Assembly (NCBI RefSeq): GCF_034480035.2
Contig: NZ_CP118753.2
Span: 62,001-126,000, forward strand
DNA: 64,000 bases
From: Methanosphaera sp. ISO3-F5
GTDB lineage: Archaea; Methanobacteriota; Methanobacteria; Methanobacteriales; Methanobacteriaceae
Direction of reading: 5' to 3'
The notes under the pieces are model-generated. The model saw only the letters and a program-made list of their open reading frames with translations, was not told the DNA's origin and did not search any database. How positions within the stretch are numbered: the stretch's first letter is position 1; each line of letters starts with the position of its first letter. Shown here in pieces: positions 1 through 8,509 of the stretch. Both the position numbers and the translations under genes were made by a program.

Positions 1-1313
1 GTATTTAAATATTTTGATAAAAAGTATTACTTTTCACACTTTATTCATATGATTTCTACAGGGCCGATAAAACAAAAAATATAAAAATATTTTTGAGAGA
101 TGTTAAAGGAAATCTTTTGAATAAAACAGGTAAAATTGTTTTTAATTTACATTATCCTGATGGTAATCATGTATTCGCAGTAAAAAAAGTAGGGACTTAC
201 AATATTAAAAACGGTAAATGTAATTTTAAATTTAAAATGACAAATGAAGAATATGTTAAATGTGATTTAAGTGTTTATCCTATTTCAGTTCTTTTTGAAT
301 TTATTTATTATAATAAAGAAAATAAAAAAGAATGTTCCTTTTTTAAAGATGTTTATATGATGACTTATGATGATATTTTACCTTCTTGGACGTTATTTCC
401 TTATTATGGTATAGGTAAAGTTTCTACTAGTATCTCAGGTAATAGTATTGTTGCTTATAAGGGTAAGGTTGTGAGTTTTAAAGGTTCAGTTGTTGATGAA
501 TGGTATACTCCTGTTAAAGAGGGTCGTGTAATCATTAAACTTGATGGGATGCCAATTAAATCTGATATATATTTGAAAAGTTCTAATCATTTCATATATA
601 ATTATACAATACCTGATAATGTATCAAAAAAGAAATATAGAATAAGTTACATTTTTATGGGATCAAAAGATTATAAAAAGTCTGAGATTAATAAAACATT
701 AATTATTACAAAAATTCCCACTAAAATTATAACAAAAGATTTAATTGGTTATGCTGGACAGAAAATTAATTTTCATGGAAAATTGTTTGATTCTAATAAT
801 AAACCTATAAAAACTGGTAGTATTGTTATAAAATTAAATGGAAAAACCGTAACGTCTAATATTACGTTAAGAAATTCCAATAAATTTAATTATAAATATA
901 CAATTCCGGGTTATCAAGCAAAAAATTATACTATAACCTTTGTGTATAAAGGAGATAAAGAGCATAAGTGATGTCAAATAAACAAAACATTACAAATTAA
1001 ACCACAAGAATCAATTATTACTTCTAAGAATATGCGAGGATATAAAAATCAAAAAATAAAAATAAAAGTGAATATTAAAGGAGCAAAAACAAATATTGAA
1101 GCAGTGAAAGGTAAAGTTGAACTTAAAATAAATGGGATGGGTAAAATTAGAAATACGGCCTATGTGTCAAATGTATCTGGTGGTAGTGTTGTATTTAACT
1201 TCAGGATACCTTATAATTTTAAAGTTGGAATGTATTCTGTAGTGGTAACTTATTCTGGTGGAAGGTATCTTTTACCTAATAAAGTTCAGACTAGTTTCTT
1301 AAAAGTTTTGTAA
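1..1313 (+). pseudogene. Decayed Ig-like repeat adhesin, 5' part lost or outside window
   Basis: The frame open from base 21 encodes successive Ig-like repeats of about 95 residues of the kind found in methanogen adhesin-like proteins. A TGA at 969-971 interrupts it, but the same frame continues uninterrupted from 972 to the stop at 1311-1313. The residues after the TGA (QINKTLQIK...) align with the equivalent linker of the preceding repeat (EINKTLIITK...), so this is a nonsense mutation inside one gene. The first possible start in this frame, a TTG at 93, falls inside a repeat. A different frame is open from base 1 to 84, which suggests an additional frameshift near base 60 and a gene that began outside the window. 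No signal peptide or wall-anchor domain is visible. Calling it an adhesin rests on repeat type only. Confidence 0.72.
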
Positions 1314-1334
1314 TGTGATGTAAAAATTTGGGGG

Positions 1335-1358
1335 GTAGTTTATTTAACTACTTTTTTT
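1335..1358 (+). terminator. Hairpin plus T-run after the adhesin remnant
   Basis: GTAGTT at 1335-1340 pairs with AACTAC at 1346-1351 around a five-base loop. Seven T residues follow immediately at 1352-1358. It lies 22 bases after the last stop codon of the adhesin remnant, so it probably ended that transcript. Confidence 0.6.
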
Positions 1359-1484
1359 CCCTATTTTCGTTTACTATGTTCTTATTTTATTATATATATT
1401 TTTTATATTGTGTAATTCTTAGTTTTACTGAATATTTGATTTTGTATTTTGTTTTACTTATTTTTAATCACAATAAAAATTTTT

Positions 1485-1554
1485 AGGTTTACCAAAACCT
1501 TTATATACTTTTAAGTACAACATTTAATTGACTAAGAAATTTAGGTTATCCTAA
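1485..1554 (+). promoter_or_regulatory. Orphan archaeal promoter between two palindromes
   Basis: AGGTTTACCAAAACCT at 1485-1500 is a near-perfect palindrome abutting a TATA-like TTATATACT at 1501-1509. A second palindrome with core TTAGGTTATCCTAA sits at 1541-1554, about where transcription would start, and its flanks extend the symmetry from 1531 to 1562. A palindrome on each side of a TATA box is a typical archaeal repressor arrangement, and the TTAGG/CCTAA half sites resemble boxes of DtxR/IdeR-family metal regulators. No convincing plus-strand gene follows, so the controlled product is unknown. Confidence 0.45.
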
Positions 1555-1851
1555 AAATTTAGTCAACCGAGTTAAATTAAAAAGACTATAAAAACATTCA
1601 ATTAAAAGTAAAAAACTATTACTCCTACAAAAAAAATACAATAGTTTAATTAAATCACCTATTATAAAAAAAACTTTTAAAAAAAAGTCTAATAACTCAC
1701 CACTCCTTATTAAAAAAACATAATATAACTTGTACAAAAAAAAGAAATAAAAAAACTCCAAAATGCTCAAAAAACATCCTAAGAGCAAAAAATATTTATT
1801 TCTTAAATTTTTTATTCTATTTTTCAAAAAACAACTAAAAAAAAGATATAA
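1555..1851. other. A-rich stretch with no convincing gene
   Basis: This 297-base stretch downstream of the orphan promoter is dominated by A-runs on the plus strand. No plus-strand frame is open for more than about 30 codons (a possible 30-residue peptide starts near 1763). The long minus-strand frame at 1546-1827 is a low-complexity Phe/Leu-rich translation of the A-runs without a ribosome-binding site. It may be a decayed gene or the 3' region of the helicase gene that ends at 1852. Confidence 0.4.
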
Positions 1852-3597
1852 TTAGGAAGTAATAGCTTCCCTAAAGAATTTTGGAATTAATCGTCTATAC
1901 ATTTTATTACGCAGCAAAGTCTGAATATTCTTATCCAAAATATAAGTATCACAATGATCATTCTCTGCACGCATACCACGACCATAAGCCTGCATCAAAG
2001 TCATAACAGTCTTATAACCATACCACTCAGGATCCATATTCTTACGCTCATTAATCTGTTTATCACCAAGATAAGGATAAGGAACCTTATAAATTACCTG
2101 AAACTCACATTTTTCATAAGGTAAATCAACACCCTCACTCATGGAAGGACTAACAAGAACATACGGATTTTTAGACTTCTCAAACTCAGCAAGAGTCTCC
2201 TCCCTATTTTTAGGAGTATGCGAAAGAATCCTCTGATCCCTGATATGATCAGTAATATACTGCTGACACTTATAACTATTAGTATGAATTAAACCCTTCT
2301 CATTCTTATGCTTATCTAAAATATCCCTAAGAACTGGAATAGTCTTTGGAGCAGTATGCCACAATGCACGTTTAGACATAGGACCAACAAGATTCATATG
2401 AATAGGACGATACTCCTTCTTAAAAGGACTTTCACTATTAATATAATAAACATCTTCCGGGTCAAGACCCAACCATTTACAGAACAGATCCTTATCAAGA
2501 ATAGTAGCACTCATAAACAATACTTTATCAGCGTACTGGAATAATGTTTTTTCAGCATATTTATCAACCTTCAATGGTTTAAAAGAAACCAAATCCTCTT
2601 CAGTTGACACAACCCAATCCTGTGGATCTTTCTTAATATTCTCAGTAATCTCCTTAATTTTGCGCTTGGTATGTTCTATTCTGTCACCTTTCTGTTTAGT
2701 AAGCATGGTTGTGTTAATAGCATTATAAGAATCAAATATAGCTTCTAAAAATGCAATCCAATCCTTCACATCAGAATAGCCCATCATATTCTTTGGGATA
2801 ACCTCGTTAATATCCTTCTGTAATTGTTTATTGTAAACATTTAACTCTAACTTGTGCATTATCTTATCTTCAATATTATGTGCTTCATCAAGTATCATAA
2901 GGTTACGTTTCTGGAAATGTTGAACATAATTAAACTCCAAATATGCATAATCATAATTTAACAAAGTTACAGGTTCCTGAATAGCAACAGCTTTCTGATT
3001 CCAGTACGGACATCTCTCTGAAGATTTAAAAGAAAATGGAGTGTTATAATAAGATTCTCCATCATTATCCTTCATATCTTTCTGTTTACTTTTTTCTATT
3101 TTAATACCAAATGGGCAGGTAAATTCGTCGCTAGTCCTTATAGTCTGACAAGTTCCCTGATCACAAGTATTTAATCCTCCACTATCCAGACATGAAAAGT
3201 TATTTCTACCCTTTACTTGAGCATATCCAAATTCGTCTGCATACTGTCTTTGTAACTGTTTGGTCATAGTTAATATGTATGATGGCTGAAGTATTTGCCC
3301 AAGAGTGGAAGCAATAGCTGATTTTCCAGTACCTGTTCCTGCTTCAAGTATAACATAACGCTTATCTGATTCAAATGCGTTTAAAATTTCAGTGATTAAC
3401 TCTAACTGGTTATGTCTGGCTTCCTTGAATGGAAAGTTTTCTATGATTTCATCATCAATATCAGGGTGTTGACGTTGTAGTTCTTCTTTTTCTTCTATTG
3501 TCGGCCTTTCTATTAATGATTGGCTTTCGTTTTCACTCTTTGAGCATACACATTTGTTTTTTATCATTCCACAATCTGGACAAAATATTGAATTCAT
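1852..3597 (-). CDS. DinG/XPD-type superfamily 2 helicase
   Basis: This 581-residue protein is predicted to be an ATP-dependent 5'-3' DNA helicase of the Rad3/XPD/DinG group, probably acting in DNA repair. Visible motifs are a Walker A (EAGTGTGKS, about residue 87), the DEAH box (LMILDEAHNIED, about 235) and the C-terminal motif VI region (QAYGRGMRA, about 538). Between motifs I and II several cysteines (FSC, NTC, GTC, FTC, RC) could ligate the Fe-S cluster typical of the family. An N-terminal CPDC...CVC pair suggests a small zinc ribbon before the helicase core. It stands alone, and its upstream region is shared with divergent cbiL. The exact subfamily is not resolved. Confidence 0.85.
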   Translation of the reverse strand: MNSIFCPDCGMIKNKCVCSKSENESQSLIERPTIEEKEELQRQHPDIDDEIIENFPFKEARHNQLELITEILNAFESDKRYVILEAGTGTGKSAIASTLGQILQPSYILTMTKQLQRQYADEFGYAQVKGRNNFSCLDSGGLNTCDQGTCQTIRTSDEFTCPFGIKIEKSKQKDMKDNDGESYYNTPFSFKSSERCPYWNQKAVAIQEPVTLLNYDYAYLEFNYVQHFQKRNLMILDEAHNIEDKIMHKLELNVYNKQLQKDINEVIPKNMMGYSDVKDWIAFLEAIFDSYNAINTTMLTKQKGDRIEHTKRKIKEITENIKKDPQDWVVSTEEDLVSFKPLKVDKYAEKTLFQYADKVLFMSATILDKDLFCKWLGLDPEDVYYINSESPFKKEYRPIHMNLVGPMSKRALWHTAPKTIPVLRDILDKHKNEKGLIHTNSYKCQQYITDHIRDQRILSHTPKNREETLAEFEKSKNPYVLVSPSMSEGVDLPYEKCEFQVIYKVPYPYLGDKQINERKNMDPEWYGYKTVMTLMQAYGRGMRAENDHCDTYILDKNIQTLLRNKMYRRLIPKFFREAITS

Positions 3598-3800
3598 AAT
3601 ATTATTTTATGTTTCTTATCACTTTTTAGTGTTTGTAAAATTAAATTTAAGTTATATTAGTTTCATTTGAAAACTACAATTAAAATTATATATACTTTGA
3701 TTATCCATAGAATATAGTAGAAAATAGTGAATTAAGAAATTTAAGTTTACTTTATATTTATTAAGTAATTTATAACTCATAAAAATAAGAGGAATAATCC

Positions 3801-4499
3801 ATGGCGATAGGTAAATTATATGGAATCGGAGTAGGTCCTGGAGACCCAGAATTAGTAACTATAAAAGCAGCAAGAATCATAAAGAATACAGACATAATAT
3901 TTGCACCACAATCCAAAAAAGGTAGACCAAGTGTTGCATTAAGAATAGTTCAAGGAATAATTGATGAAAGAGAAAAAGAACCAGAAATACTACAACCATT
4001 ATTCCCTATGACAGAAGATGCAGAAACACTGGATAAATCATGGGATGAAGCAGCAAAACAACTCTTTGATAAATTGTCCTTAGGATTGGATGTTGTATTT
4101 GTTACATTAGGGGATCCAACAATTTTCAGCACATTTTCTTATGTTTCTAAAAGATTACAGAAAATGGGTGTTGAAGTAGTGCTCGTACCGGGAATTGCAG
4201 CTATGACTGCTTGTTCAACCACTGCAGGATTACAACTAACAGAACAAGATGATATTATGGTAGTTGTGCCTCAAATAGATGAACGTTTACCAAAGATTTT
4301 ACCTTATGTTGATACTGTTGTTGCAATGAAAACATCACGTCATTTGGATGTACTGGAAGACTGTATTAATGCAGATCCAAGAGAAAAAGAAATAGTGTCT
4401 GTACAGAATTGTACAATGGAAGATGAAAATATTGTCCATGGTTTTGTTGATAATAAAAAATATTTTTCAACAAGTATAATTAAGTTTAAAAAGGAATAA
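3801..4499 (+). CDS. cbiL: Precorrin-2/cobalt-factor-II C20-methyltransferase
   Basis: This 232-residue tetrapyrrole methylase would add the C20 methyl group from S-adenosylmethionine in the anaerobic (cobalt-early) corrin pathway. The N-terminus (KLYGIGVGPGDPELVTIKA) is the diagnostic glycine-rich SAM-binding signature, and VTLGDPTIFST and the VPGIAAMTACS segment are typical of CbiL/CobI. Length matches the family. The start is supported by AGAGGA 8 bases upstream. The gene is single and faces a minus-strand glycosyltransferase 12 bases downstream. A second corrin gene, cbiT, lies about 48 kb away in the window, so cobamide genes are scattered here. I see no riboswitch-like structure in its roughly 200-base upstream region. 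Confidence 0.92.
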   Translation: MAIGKLYGIGVGPGDPELVTIKAARIIKNTDIIFAPQSKKGRPSVALRIVQGIIDEREKEPEILQPLFPMTEDAETLDKSWDEAAKQLFDKLSLGLDVVFVTLGDPTIFSTFSYVSKRLQKMGVEVVLVPGIAAMTACSTTAGLQLTEQDDIMVVVPQIDERLPKILPYVDTVVAMKTSRHLDVLEDCINADPREKEIVSVQNCTMEDENIVHGFVDNKKYFSTSIIKFKKE

Positions 4500-4511
4500 G
4501 CAGTATAATGC

Positions 4512-5618
4512 TTATTTGTATTCTATTTTTTCTATTATTTTTTTACAAATGTAATCCCAATTGAATTTATCATATACAATTTTTTGTATCATAACTGGGT
4601 CTTGTTTTATTGAATTCCAATTGTTTATGCTTTCTTTTATGGTTTTTCTTAGTTTTTCAACGTCATGTTCTATGAGTACACCGTACTCTGTCTGTTCTAG
4701 TATATCTGGTGATCCACCTACTTTTGTCGATATAATATAGTTTCCATGATATGCTGCTTCTAGTGTGGATATTCCAAAACTTTCTTTTCTTGAGCTACAA
4801 CAGTATATGCTACTTTTAGCATATTCTTCAGATAATATATTTTTGTCACTGATATATCCCTTGAATATTACCTTGTCTTTTAGGTGTGGATTTTCTAGGA
4901 AGTAATTGTCAATAAATTCCTTCATATCATCCAGTATCTCTCCTACTAGTACAACTTTCCATTCCCTTAAATCAATATCTTTAACAGCATTTAACAGCAT
5001 GTCTATGGATTTGTTCTTTTTTTCAATGTATCCTACATATAATATTACCGGTTCCTTGTTTGTCACGTTTTTGTCTGTTTTTTGGATACCATTTGGAAGG
5101 TAGAGTAGTTTATCTTTGGATACGAGATTACTGTCCATTAATAATTCATAGTTTCTCTTTGTTTCAATGCTGATGATGTCAATAAACTTGAACAATATTT
5201 TCACGTATAATCGCCTAATGGAAGGAAGTATTCCTCTTCGTTTAATTAGAAAATCAATGAATTCATTGTTCGCATCTAATTTTAGGTAAATTTTTCCACT
5301 CGGATTATATAGTTTATAGTAAAATATGTATGATGGTAGTATATTATATCTTAAGTGGTACAGTTGTAGGATGTCAATCTTTTTTGCATGTGTTTTAATG
5401 TATTTTTCAACGTCTTTTTTCTCGTTGTCCGTTTTTTCAAGGCATTCTATGTTAAAATTTTCTGATTTGAGGATTGTGTCAAGGTAACTGTATTCTTCGT
5501 TGTCATATGTTATAATCTTACTTTCATATTCCTTTGATAATGTGTAGGGTATCATTCCAACATCTTTTGTTAAGATGTAATTGTATAATCCTGGGAATAT
5601 GCAGGTGAAGTTTTTCAA
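4512..5618 (-). CDS. GT4-family glycosyltransferase
   Basis: This 368-residue GT-B fold glycosyltransferase would transfer a sugar from a nucleotide donor to a surface-glycan or lipid acceptor in the cytoplasm. The C-terminal donor-binding half shows VILYVGYIEKKNKSIDMLL and the EX7E motif in ESFGISTLEAA, followed by GGSPDIL. The start is a TTG at 5618, preceded by AAGGAG with nine bases spacing. It begins six bases after the small upstream gene at 5625-5954, so the two are probably co-transcribed. Donor and acceptor cannot be read from sequence. Confidence 0.85.
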   Translation of the reverse strand: MKNFTCIFPGLYNYILTKDVGMIPYTLSKEYESKIITYDNEEYSYLDTILKSENFNIECLEKTDNEKKDVEKYIKTHAKKIDILQLYHLRYNILPSYIFYYKLYNPSGKIYLKLDANNEFIDFLIKRRGILPSIRRLYVKILFKFIDIISIETKRNYELLMDSNLVSKDKLLYLPNGIQKTDKNVTNKEPVILYVGYIEKKNKSIDMLLNAVKDIDLREWKVVLVGEILDDMKEFIDNYFLENPHLKDKVIFKGYISDKNILSEEYAKSSIYCCSSRKESFGISTLEAAYHGNYIISTKVGGSPDILEQTEYGVLIEHDVEKLRKTIKESINNWNSIKQDPVMIQKIVYDKFNWDYICKKIIEKIEYK

Positions 5619-5624
5619 TTTATT

Positions 5625-5954
5625 CTACTCCTTATAGCAATAAATTTCGACTTGATTTTTTATTTTATGTGTTAATTGTTTTTCATCTAATAATATTGGT
5701 GTTTTCAGGTCTTCTAGTAGTTCATATTCAGTGTCGATTATTTCTTCGACTCGGTATAGGAACCAGCTGGTGGTTTCATCCTTATTTTTTTTATTGAATA
5801 AGGGGTAATCAAATCCTTCCGTGTTGTAACCGTTTTTTCCACTGTATTCTATTGTCATATCATCATCGTTGTGCATGATTATTTCTGCGGTATGGATTCC
5901 ATGATTTTCTTTAAGATCTTCAAATCTATAATGAAATTTATCGTATGTTGTCAT
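5625..5954 (-). CDS. Hypothetical small acidic protein
   Basis: I do not recognise this protein of 109 residues. It is soluble, acidic and rich in aromatic residues (TTSWFLYRVEEII), with no signal peptide or membrane segment. The chosen ATG at 5952-5954 follows GTGAT at 5959-5963, a strong match to the archaeal anti-Shine-Dalgarno. The in-frame GTG of that motif gives a longer reading but is more likely the ribosome-binding site. It lies immediately upstream of a GT4 glycosyltransferase in the same direction, which suggests co-expression without revealing function. Confidence 0.6.
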   Translation of the reverse strand: MTTYDKFHYRFEDLKENHGIHTAEIIMHNDDDMTIEYSGKNGYNTEGFDYPLFNKKNKDETTSWFLYRVEEIIDTEYELLEDLKTPILLDEKQLTHKIKNQVEIYCYKE

Positions 5955-6030
5955 TGTAATCACTAAAAATTTTTTTTCGTTAATAATAATTATTTAATAA
6001 TATATAAATAACATTATTTAAGGTGGTAGT

Positions 6031-6270
6031 ATGATTGAAGATTTTTTATCACAACTTGATTCTAAACAAAAGTTTGACCTTGTAAAATATGTTTCAATAT
6101 TCGCTGGAGGAGTATTGGTTGGCTATTCTGTTAAGAAAATTTTAGATTCCTATGATTTTGATGCTGTCAGGGATAATGCCGTTGGCATGGTTGAAGACTA
6201 TGTTAATCCTAAGATACGGGATGATAGTGTTGATGTGGAATTGGTTGATGAAGAACATAATGATGAATGA
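6031..6270 (+). CDS. Hypothetical small membrane-anchored protein
   Basis: This 79-residue protein has one hydrophobic segment at about residues 23-40 (VSIFAGGVLVGYSVKKIL) and a strongly acidic C-terminus ending DEEHNDE. AAGGTGG lies a few bases upstream of the ATG, and a TATA-like ATATATAAATAA precedes that, so the gene probably has its own promoter. A GT2 glycosyltransferase follows after 16 bases. The shape suggests a small peripheral or single-pass membrane protein. I recognise no family. Confidence 0.6.
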   Translation: MIEDFLSQLDSKQKFDLVKYVSIFAGGVLVGYSVKKILDSYDFDAVRDNAVGMVEDYVNPKIRDDSVDVELVDEEHNDE

Positions 6271-6286
6271 ATAATGGGGTTTTAAA

Positions 6287-7219
6287 ATTCAGGATAAAAT
6301 ATCTGTTGTATTGTTGAATTGGAATGGCTGGGAGGATAGCATTGAATGCTTAAACTCATTAAAAATGGTGGATTATCCATGTTTTGAGGTTTTATTAGTG
6401 GATAACTATTCAAATGATGATTCAGTTAGTTGTATTAAGAATTATCTTGATGGTGATGATTTTTATTCATATGATCTTGTTCAAAAGGATGATTTAAAGG
6501 GTTTTGTTAAGAATGCTGGTTCTAACCTGGTGTTTATCTTAAATGATGAGAATGCAGGATTTGCAGGTGGAAATAATGTTGCATTAAATTATGTTATTGA
6601 TAATTATTCATCGGGTTATGTGATGCTACTGAATAATGATACTGTCATAACTGCTGATTTGTTCACTGCTTTGGTGGATAAGTTCAATGAATCAGATGAT
6701 ACTGGTTTTGTTGGTGCTAACCATTATTATTATCATGATCGTGGTAGGTTACAAACCCTTGGTGGTGGGATAATAGATCTGGTTCATGGTGAATGTATGG
6801 CTGTTCTTGATAGGAATGTCCGTGATGTTTATGATTTTTTGACTGGTTCCTGTATTTTCATGTCGTGTGATGTTTTACGTGATGTTGGACCTATTTTTGA
6901 GGATTATTTCATGTATTGGGAGGATGTTGATTGGTGTACTGTTGCACGCAAAAAAGGTTACAAATTAAAAATTTCAGATACTGGATGCATATATCATAAG
7001 GAAGGAGCATCAATTCAATCACTATCTAGAATATACTATCATACACGTAACAGAATTTTATACATGAAACGAAATACTACTGGTTTAATGTACTATAAAT
7101 TCATGATTTACATAGTACTGTATGTGATGAAGGAATCAGTAACAAACATCACCAACAACAAACAATATTCCCTCACACTACTAAAAGGACTAAAAGACGC
7201 ACTATATAAAATTATATAA
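6287..7219 (+). CDS. GT2-family glycosyltransferase, apparent ATT start
   Basis: This is an inverting GT-A glycosyltransferase of family 2, resembling rhamnosyl/galactofuranosyl transferases. It has the N-terminal VVLLNWNGWEDS strand, an LLVDNYSNDDS segment, MLLNNDT (the DxD-region equivalent) and EDVDWC. The first ATG/GTG/TTG choices near 6311 would cut off the first beta-strand. Homology runs upstream in frame to an ATT at 6287, seven bases after GGGG at 6276-6279. That start gives MQDKISVVLLNWNG, which lines up with the N-terminus of the paralogue at 8510. Base composition of the coding strand changes from T/G-rich to A/C-rich near 6950. Confidence 0.85.
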   Translation: MQDKISVVLLNWNGWEDSIECLNSLKMVDYPCFEVLLVDNYSNDDSVSCIKNYLDGDDFYSYDLVQKDDLKGFVKNAGSNLVFILNDENAGFAGGNNVALNYVIDNYSSGYVMLLNNDTVITADLFTALVDKFNESDDTGFVGANHYYYHDRGRLQTLGGGIIDLVHGECMAVLDRNVRDVYDFLTGSCIFMSCDVLRDVGPIFEDYFMYWEDVDWCTVARKKGYKLKISDTGCIYHKEGASIQSLSRIYYHTRNRILYMKRNTTGLMYYKFMIYIVLYVMKESVTNITNNKQYSLTLLKGLKDALYKII

Positions 7220-7262
7220 TAAAACCAAGAAATATTAACATAACAGTTGAGAGGTAAGTAAA

Positions 7263-8504
7263 TTGAATAAAAAACAATTAAAAATAGCAGTATTCCATAA
7301 TCTCCCATCAGGTGGGGCAAAACGCTCACTATACACATACATACAATATTTAACACAACAAGGACACATAGTTGATGTATTCATACCAGAAACAGCCAAC
7401 GAAGAATACCTGCCACTAGAAAACGTAGCAAACAACGTCATAAAATACGAAGTAAAACCAAGCTTCATAAGAGAAAAAATATACCAAATATTCAGCTACG
7501 TACCAGCAATAATCAAACAAGTATCAGTAAACAACGTAATGAAAACAGAACAAAAAATAGCAGAAGACCTAAACAACTCAAGCTACGACATAGTATACTG
7601 CGAACAAGACCAGTACACAATGACACCAGTAATATTCAAATACCTAAAAAAACCATCAATATACTACTGCGCTCAACCAATCAGAAACGAACAAATACTA
7701 AAAAAAGTAAACAACCAAAAAACAAAAGCAGGAATATTCAACCACCCACTCATCAAACCATTCGCACAAATGTTCATAGACCAAATAGAAACAAGAGACT
7801 ATGAAAGAGACATAGAATTCGCAGAATACTCCACAAACATACTCACAAACTCCTACTTCACACACGAAAACATACTAAGACAATACGGAAAAAACTCAAG
7901 AGTATCCTACATAGGAGTAGACAACCAAATGTTCACACCACTAAATCTAGAAAGAGACAATTACGTACTCTCAGTAGGAACATGCATACCACCAAAAGGA
8001 TACGATTTCCTAATAAGATCAATAGCAAACATACCACAAAAAATAAGACCAGAACTAGTAATAGTAGGAAACAGTAGTGACCAACTATGGATAGAATACC
8101 TGAAAACACTAGCAAAAGAAAACAAAGTAGAACTAGACATACTGACCCAAATATCAGATGATGACCTAATAAGACTATACAACAAAGCAAAACTAGTAGT
8201 ATATGCACCATACCTAGAACCATTCGGATATGTTCCACTAGAAGCAATGGCCTGTGGAACACCAGTAGTAGGAGTAAAAGAAGGAGGACTAAGAGAATCA
8301 ATACTACACAACAAAACAGGCTTACTAACACAAAGAAACGAAAAAGACTTTGCAAATGCAATAATTAAACTACTGGAAGACCAAGAATTATGGAATAAAT
8401 TCTCAGCAAACGGAGTAAAATACATAGAATCAGCATGGACACTAGAAAAAGCCGGAAAAAGACTATTAAACAACATGTACAAAATAATAGAAGAAAACAA
8501 GTGA
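7263..8504 (+). CDS. GT4-family glycosyltransferase
   Basis: This 413-residue GT-B glycosyltransferase begins with LKIAVFHNLPSGGAKRSLY, the acceptor-side signature. Its donor-binding half contains YVLSVGTCIPPKGYDFLI and the EX7E motif EPFGYVPLEAMACG near residue 320. The start is a TTG at 7263 preceded by GAGAGGT at 7249-7255. The coding strand is extremely poor in T and rich in A and C. The stop overlaps the GTGAT ribosome-binding site of the next gene at 8501-8505, so translation of the two is probably coupled. Confidence 0.88.
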   Translation: MNKKQLKIAVFHNLPSGGAKRSLYTYIQYLTQQGHIVDVFIPETANEEYLPLENVANNVIKYEVKPSFIREKIYQIFSYVPAIIKQVSVNNVMKTEQKIAEDLNNSSYDIVYCEQDQYTMTPVIFKYLKKPSIYYCAQPIRNEQILKKVNNQKTKAGIFNHPLIKPFAQMFIDQIETRDYERDIEFAEYSTNILTNSYFTHENILRQYGKNSRVSYIGVDNQMFTPLNLERDNYVLSVGTCIPPKGYDFLIRSIANIPQKIRPELVIVGNSSDQLWIEYLKTLAKENKVELDILTQISDDDLIRLYNKAKLVVYAPYLEPFGYVPLEAMACGTPVVGVKEGGLRESILHNKTGLLTQRNEKDFANAIIKLLEDQELWNKFSANGVKYIESAWTLEKAGKRLLNNMYKIIEENK

Positions 8505-8509
8505 TAATT

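Noticed and set aside
969-971. TGA in the adhesin read as selenocysteine or another recoded residue
   Set aside because: The aligned repeat has Lys/Ser here, nothing resembles a recoding element, and Methanobacteriales are not known to me to recode TGA.
1546-1827. Minus-strand open frame of 93 codons
   Set aside because: It is a Phe/Leu/Lys-rich translation of A-runs, has no ribosome-binding site and runs into a palindrome; chance openness in AT-rich DNA is more likely.
3598-3800. Possible cobalamin riboswitch before cbiL
   Set aside because: No B12-box or strong stems are visible in about 200 bases, only AT-rich promoter sequence.
7933-8500. Two overlapping minus-strand open frames rich in Leu or Ser
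   Set aside because: They lie opposite a well-conserved GT4 gene and arise from its A/C-rich codons.
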